This document shows, one piece after another, positions 60,315 to 64,000 of a DNA stretch of 64,000 nucleotides. Source of the DNA: Candidatus Poribacteria bacterium (GTDB lineage Bacteria; Poribacteria; WGA-4E; WGA-3G); the NCBI GenBank assembly GCA_022821965.1, contig JAJECN010000054.1, positions 120,009 through 184,008 of the forward strand. The letters run 5' to 3'. How positions within the stretch are numbered: the stretch's first letter is position 1; every line of letters starts with the position of its first letter. Made by a program: the position numbers and the translations under genes. The notes beneath the pieces were generated by a model. It saw nothing but the letters and a program-made list of their open reading frames with translations, was not told where the DNA came from and made no database searches.

Positions 60315-62804
60315 ATGAAATATGCGATTACGAAAGCATTGATAGTGTTTCTGTTTCTCATGAGTCTAACAGTGCATTCCCAGCCGGACGACGGCACTGT
60401 TGCTTTTGATTGTCCAAATGTGCCATCACCTGAATTCCGGTTTGATTTGGATAGACGTGTTATTGGTCTTGTAATAGAAGATCCAACCGCCGATCTTGCC
60501 CCGCTGTTCAACACTATAAACAATCTGCACCTCTGCAATTACCGGCACCGTTCTGTTGATCTTAAGGAAGTTGTTCAGTATTATGAAAAGACACTCAAAG
60601 GACGCGGATGGAACGTGCTTGGGGAACACTGGCAAGGCGATGTCGGAAGCGACAATTTGCATCTTTATACACTCCAAAGAGGTGAAACTATTGATGGAAT
60701 CTTCGTCATCGTCAATAGCGACAGTGGTGTATACTTGATAAATATCATTGGTGAAATCCCGCAAAAGCAGCTCGGCGAATTGCTACTCAATCTTAATCAA
60801 CTCGGTATTGAAATTCCTGAGTTAATGTCTGTCAAACCTCGTGATTTGAAACTCGCACCGCCTCCAGTTCTTCCAGAACCCGAATCCATTGAGTTAGATC
60901 CAAAACTTCCTGATATAAATGAGAATAAGGGTGAAGAGAAAAAAATTCAGGTCATACAAGAGGCGCGTAAACCAGTAGAGTCTTGGAATTGGCTAATTGA
61001 CGGTAAACCAATTCATGAACTGCAGATCCGGAACGGTCTGGCAACACCTGAAGGGTTGGATCCAAAACGGATCGGGGACACGATGGCGATCGAAAGAACC
61101 AATATCATGAAGATTCTTGAGGGCGGGTCAGGTGACATTATAGCGGTTATGCCCGTCCTTGCGAGTGTGCTTCGTAAGAGTTCCAGAAAAGTATCCCTGC
61201 GTGTTGAAGAAAAAGATGCCAAACGGACTGCGATAATTACTGTGGACAATCTTCCTAAAACCATATCGGTCCTGGAATCTCTAAAGATTTCTGGATCCCG
61301 TGGCAATCAAATCCACAGATCAATAGGCGACAAGTTGGTTCCGGCGAAATTAGATACGCAAACATTACCTATGGCAACCCGATTTTGGGCAGGAGACGCG
61401 CCTATTCACGAGGTCCGCATCCGAGGAAATAAAAAGATTTCGGAGGCACAGATCCAGCAGACCCTTGAAAATGGTTCTGAAGACATCGAACAGGCACTTA
61501 AAACATTGTTTAGAGTGATGCCCCATTTTGAGGAGATAAACCTACAGGTTGATGAAGAAGATTCAAAGTACATTGCCACTATTACTGTTGATGAAAAGCC
61601 ACTTGCCACCGACATTTACCTCGGTTTTAACCCGCTGATAACCTCAGGTTTTAACCGTGTTACGGGTTGGAAAATCGGGACTACCTTTGAAGTTGGGAAA
61701 CGAAAAGAGGTTGGACCGCTTTGGTTATGGGGTGTTGGAGATCCAATGCGCAACCAAACCTCGAAATTCTTTGGAAACATAAGTTACGCGGAGGGCAATA
61801 ATCAGTTGTACTACCGTTTGGGGGGAACAGCGAATTTGGGGAAACCCTACATCTGGAACTTAGGACTTGCAGCACAGATTCACCGGTTGACAGATGCAAT
61901 TGCCCCAGAACTTTTCCCGAATTACGATAGTGCGTCTTCTCAGGTTTACCGAATTTACGGTGGACACGACTATCCAAACTACTACCTACGAAGAGGCGTT
62001 GAACTTGCATTGAGATGGGAACCGGTCATGCCGACCCATTCATTCAAATTAGCAGTAGTTACTGAGGCACATGATAGTCTTCAAAAGAGCACAGATTGGT
62101 CAGTTATAAATTGGAAATCTCGTCGGAAGGTGAGAGAGAATCCACCCATAGACCCGGGGGGTATGCGGAGCATCACCTTCCAATACGATTTTGATATGCG
62201 AGTAAATTCTCTCGGTTGGCACAATACACTCTTCGTAGAACATAGTAACCCATCATTCGGATCTGATTTTGATTTTACACGTTATCAATTGCACCTTCGA
62301 TATGCTTATCCACTTGGTGAACATCGGATTCGCACCCGACTGCTCCTCGGTTTTTCTAACAAGGATTTACCAATGCAACGCCAATTTGTGATTAGTGGAC
62401 CGGGCGGATTGAGAGGCTACCCCCTGTTCGCACCCGCTGACGAAGCAGAAAAAGAAACTACGTCTAATTGGCACAAGTACTCCCGGTATGCTTTTGCAGG
62501 CGACCGCGGGTTTTTATTCAATATTGAATATCATTATCCCTTGGCTGAGATAACGAAGTGGTCTATTTTCAGAATTGCGTATGTGATCGCGTTCCTTGAT
62601 GAAGGACAAGTCTGGAATGCTTCAAATGATAAGTATACCTTTGATCCAAGTGGGAATATAGGCATTGGACTGCAGTTCGGTAGAAATGATCTCATTGCGA
62701 GAATTAATGTTGCGAGAGCTTTAAATTTCAACGCATTTGCCAAAGAACGGCTTTTATCAAAACCCGGGTACGTAATTACTGGCACTTGGTATCATGTTTT
62801 TTAG
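60315..62804 (+). CDS. Omp85-like outer-membrane protein 2
   Basis: An 829-residue paralogue of the 55843 protein. Signal peptide (IVFLFLMSLTVHSQPDDG); N-terminal DUF4252-like domain with DGIFVIVNSDSGVYLINIIGEIPQKQLGELLLNLNQLGIEIPEL; two POTRA-like units, the second near residue 360 (IHEVRIRGNKKISEAQIQQTLENGSEDIEQ), whose IRGN is the usual POTRA strand. The barrel motif is RQFVISGPGGLRGYPLF, with the classical Leu-Arg-Gly-Tyr. The C-terminal residue is Phe (WYHVF). AAGGGAGATTTCGG precedes the ATG. It sits in a tight operon PA14 - this gene - DUF4159 (12-nt gaps). Confidence 0.8.
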   Translation: MKYAITKALIVFLFLMSLTVHSQPDDGTVAFDCPNVPSPEFRFDLDRRVIGLVIEDPTADLAPLFNTINNLHLCNYRHRSVDLKEVVQYYEKTLKGRGWNVLGEHWQGDVGSDNLHLYTLQRGETIDGIFVIVNSDSGVYLINIIGEIPQKQLGELLLNLNQLGIEIPELMSVKPRDLKLAPPPVLPEPESIELDPKLPDINENKGEEKKIQVIQEARKPVESWNWLIDGKPIHELQIRNGLATPEGLDPKRIGDTMAIERTNIMKILEGGSGDIIAVMPVLASVLRKSSRKVSLRVEEKDAKRTAIITVDNLPKTISVLESLKISGSRGNQIHRSIGDKLVPAKLDTQTLPMATRFWAGDAPIHEVRIRGNKKISEAQIQQTLENGSEDIEQALKTLFRVMPHFEEINLQVDEEDSKYIATITVDEKPLATDIYLGFNPLITSGFNRVTGWKIGTTFEVGKRKEVGPLWLWGVGDPMRNQTSKFFGNISYAEGNNQLYYRLGGTANLGKPYIWNLGLAAQIHRLTDAIAPELFPNYDSASSQVYRIYGGHDYPNYYLRRGVELALRWEPVMPTHSFKLAVVTEAHDSLQKSTDWSVINWKSRRKVRENPPIDPGGMRSITFQYDFDMRVNSLGWHNTLFVEHSNPSFGSDFDFTRYQLHLRYAYPLGEHRIRTRLLLGFSNKDLPMQRQFVISGPGGLRGYPLFAPADEAEKETTSNWHKYSRYAFAGDRGFLFNIEYHYPLAEITKWSIFRIAYVIAFLDEGQVWNASNDKYTFDPSGNIGIGLQFGRNDLIARINVARALNFNAFAKERLLSKPGYVITGTWYHVF

Positions 62805-62816
62805 GAAATTTTAACG

Positions 62817-63551
62817 ATGCGCGCTTTAACCGTTTTTGTTATTATCGGTATGCTGTTCGTTTCTGCTGCCTTTCCAGATCGTAAACCGGAAATCGCTTCC
62901 TCGTCCGAAGACGAGTTTACCTTCGTCCGTTTAAAATATAGAGGGCGGCGGAGTATATGGGATATAGATTGGCCCGCTTCAGATCGCAACTTTATCTTCC
63001 AACTTCGGAAGCACACGAACATTAACGTTTCGTCAAAAGAGAAAATTGTTGACATCAATTCCAAAGAGCTGTTCCATTACCCATTCGCCTATATGCTGGA
63101 GGTTAGCCGATTGATACTCACTGAGGCGGAGGCGAAGAACCTGCGCGAATATCTCCTGCGCGGCGGTTTCATCTTAGTAGACGATTTTCATGGGGGCAGA
63201 CAGTGGAAGCAGTTTTATAAGCAATTGAAAAAGATTTTTCCGAAACGTGAGCCGGTGGACATCCCTATTTCGCATCCGCTTTTTCACTGTTTCTATGACA
63301 TTGATGAACTGGTGCAGATTCCCGGTGCCGGTGCAGCCCTCAGAGGAAAGACCTATGAAAAACGAGATGGTCGTCCTGCGCGGTGTCTTGGTGTCTACGA
63401 TGACAACGGCAGACTCATGATGATGATAAACTTCAATAGCGATCTTGGAGATGGATGGGAGCATGCCGCTGAGGATTTCTATCCACGGGAACGTTCAGAC
63501 ATGGCATTTAAACTCGGAATTAACGCCGTCGTCTATGCCCTCACGCATTAG
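62817..63551 (+). CDS. DUF4159 domain protein 2
   Basis: A 244-residue paralogue of the protein at 58188. The short N-terminus is a signal peptide (LTVFVIIGMLFVSAAFPD). Shared blocks are FTFVRLKYRGRRSIWDIDWPASDRNFIFQLRKHTNINVSSKEKIVDI, LRGGFILVDDFHGGRQWKQFYKQLKKIFPKREPVDIPISHPLFHCFY and MMMINFNSDLGDGWEHAAEDFYPRERSDMAFKLGINAVVYALTH. The ATG lies 12 nt after the Omp85-like gene, so the two are coupled. Function unknown; the repeated pairing with an Omp85-like protein is the main clue. Confidence 0.85.
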   Translation: MRALTVFVIIGMLFVSAAFPDRKPEIASSSEDEFTFVRLKYRGRRSIWDIDWPASDRNFIFQLRKHTNINVSSKEKIVDINSKELFHYPFAYMLEVSRLILTEAEAKNLREYLLRGGFILVDDFHGGRQWKQFYKQLKKIFPKREPVDIPISHPLFHCFYDIDELVQIPGAGAALRGKTYEKRDGRPARCLGVYDDNGRLMMMINFNSDLGDGWEHAAEDFYPRERSDMAFKLGINAVVYALTH

Positions 63552-63611
63552 AAACACTGTTTAATCTTCCCTTATTTGCTTTCTAAAGACAACTCACAGA
63601 AAAAGGCGTTT

Positions 63612-63768
63612 CTAAAATACAGCCCCAGCGGGGCGAAATGTGTATAGGAATGCTGTCCCCCCAAGAATAAGCCCCAACGGAGCGGCAGGTGTCAATTTAA
63701 GAAAATAACCGTCGTGGTCCCAGGGTCGGTAGGTGCGGTTTCCCAACCGCACCATAGGTGTCAATTTA
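63612..63768. repeat. Compound interspersed repeats (GCCCC..GGGGC and GGTAGGTGCGG units)
   Basis: CAGCCCCAGCGGGGCGAAAT, TAAGCCCCAACGGAGCGGCA, then GGTGTCAATTTAAGAAAATA and GGTAGGTGCGGTTTCCCAAC. The last unit (63728-63768) is the reverse complement of 44402-44442 and the order matches 24087-24170. No gene in 63552-63878. Confidence 0.65.
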
Positions 63769-63811
63769 GTAGAAATATAAAAGTTTTCTTTTGAGAAAAA
63801 TGCTGTGAAAT

Positions 63812-63877
63812 GGAAATACCTCTTGTATAATGTAGAAAAAGATTAGAGGTTAATTCTACAAAAAAAGGGGTATTTCC
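63812..63877 (+). promoter_or_regulatory. Inverted repeat masking the transposase ribosome-binding site
   Basis: GGAAATACC (63812-63820) and GGTATTTCC (63869-63877) can pair; the right arm includes part of the GGGG ribosome-binding site and ends 1 nt before the ATG. A TATAAT (63826-63831) lies between the arms, so only transcripts entering from outside would contain both arms. Confidence 0.6.
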
Positions 63878-63878
63878 A

Positions 63879-64000
63879 ATGTCCATTTTACAACGAGTGC
63901 CAGATAAAATGCAAGCCATGCTTGAAACTGTTCCAGATGAGTTCGCCGTCAATACCGGGCTCGTCAAAAGAAAGCGAAAACTGACTGGGAGTGCGCTGAC
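63879..64000 (+). CDS. IS4-like transposase, N-terminal fragment (runs off window)
   Basis: The reading frame from ATG 63879 gives MSILQRVPDKMQAMLET, then VPDEFAVNTGLVKRKRKLTGSAL and continues past the window end. This matches the N-terminal pattern of IS4-type DDE transposases as I know them (basic RKRKLTG near residue 35); the catalytic DDE residues lie outside. A strong AAAAGGGG precedes the ATG. The left end of the IS is probably in 63700-63811 but its terminal repeat cannot be confirmed without the other end. Confidence 0.65.
   Translation, partial: MSILQRVPDKMQAMLETVPDEFAVNTGLVKRKRKLTGSAL

Overview
The window reads as chromosomal DNA from a diderm (Gram-negative-type) bacterium of moderate GC. 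A sulfatase, phytanoyl-CoA dioxygenase, several Gfo/Idh oxidoreductases with TIM-barrel isomerases, DUF4159 proteins and abundant short interspersed repeats together suggest a Poribacteria/Planctomycetes-like lineage. This placement is inferred from gene content; there is no rRNA to confirm it, and I see no tRNA, rRNA or CRISPR array.

Layout. (1) 1-2464: the end of a sulfatase and a PaaK/CapK-like adenylate-forming enzyme. (2) 2461-12608, minus strand: a type I restriction-modification operon (hsdR, a 57-aa ORF, hsdS, three unrecognised small genes, hicBA, hsdM) ending in a nucleotidyltransferase/beta-helix/DUF89 fusion. The hicBA module lies between the intact hsdM and a diverged 36-codon copy of the hsdM start. 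(3) 12820-17467: sugar isomerase/epimerase-like enzymes, a Gfo/Idh oxidoreductase and a GlmL/MutL-type ATPase. (4) 17715-20775: three tandem paralogous secreted proteins. (5) 21019-34892: BatC/BatD-like proteins, small membrane proteins, an Eis-like acetyltransferase, ComEC, a zinc alcohol dehydrogenase, ArgB, another Gfo/Idh protein and a PhyH oxygenase.

(6) 35000-55650 is the most unusual part. Three paralogous proteins of about 1040 residues each join an ECF sigma factor (sigma-2 and sigma-4), one transmembrane helix and a large extracytoplasmic Asp-box (BNR) beta-propeller. Nine copies of a bipartite motif, TGCAAC - exactly 19 bp - GTCACT, lie 38-90 bp upstream of these three genes, a TlpA-like thioredoxin protein, a STAS protein and a truncated TlpA-like remnant, often in tandem. 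I infer an ECF promoter read by the membrane-tethered sigma factors, making a small autoregulated envelope-sensing regulon. Two tandem ABC-2 permeases without a local ATPase, a prepilin-like secreted protein, a Nudix hydrolase and a lipoprotein lie among them.

(7) 55843-63551: a duplicated envelope module made of an Omp85-like outer-membrane protein plus a DUF4159 protein, twice, with a PA14-domain protein between the copies. (8) 63552-64000: interspersed repeats and the start of an IS4-like transposase whose ribosome-binding site can be masked by a hairpin.

Short repeats (two MITE-like elements of about 234 bp with 19-20 bp terminal inverted repeats, GCGAGGAT palindromes, GGTAGGTGCGG units and others) fill most intergenic gaps.
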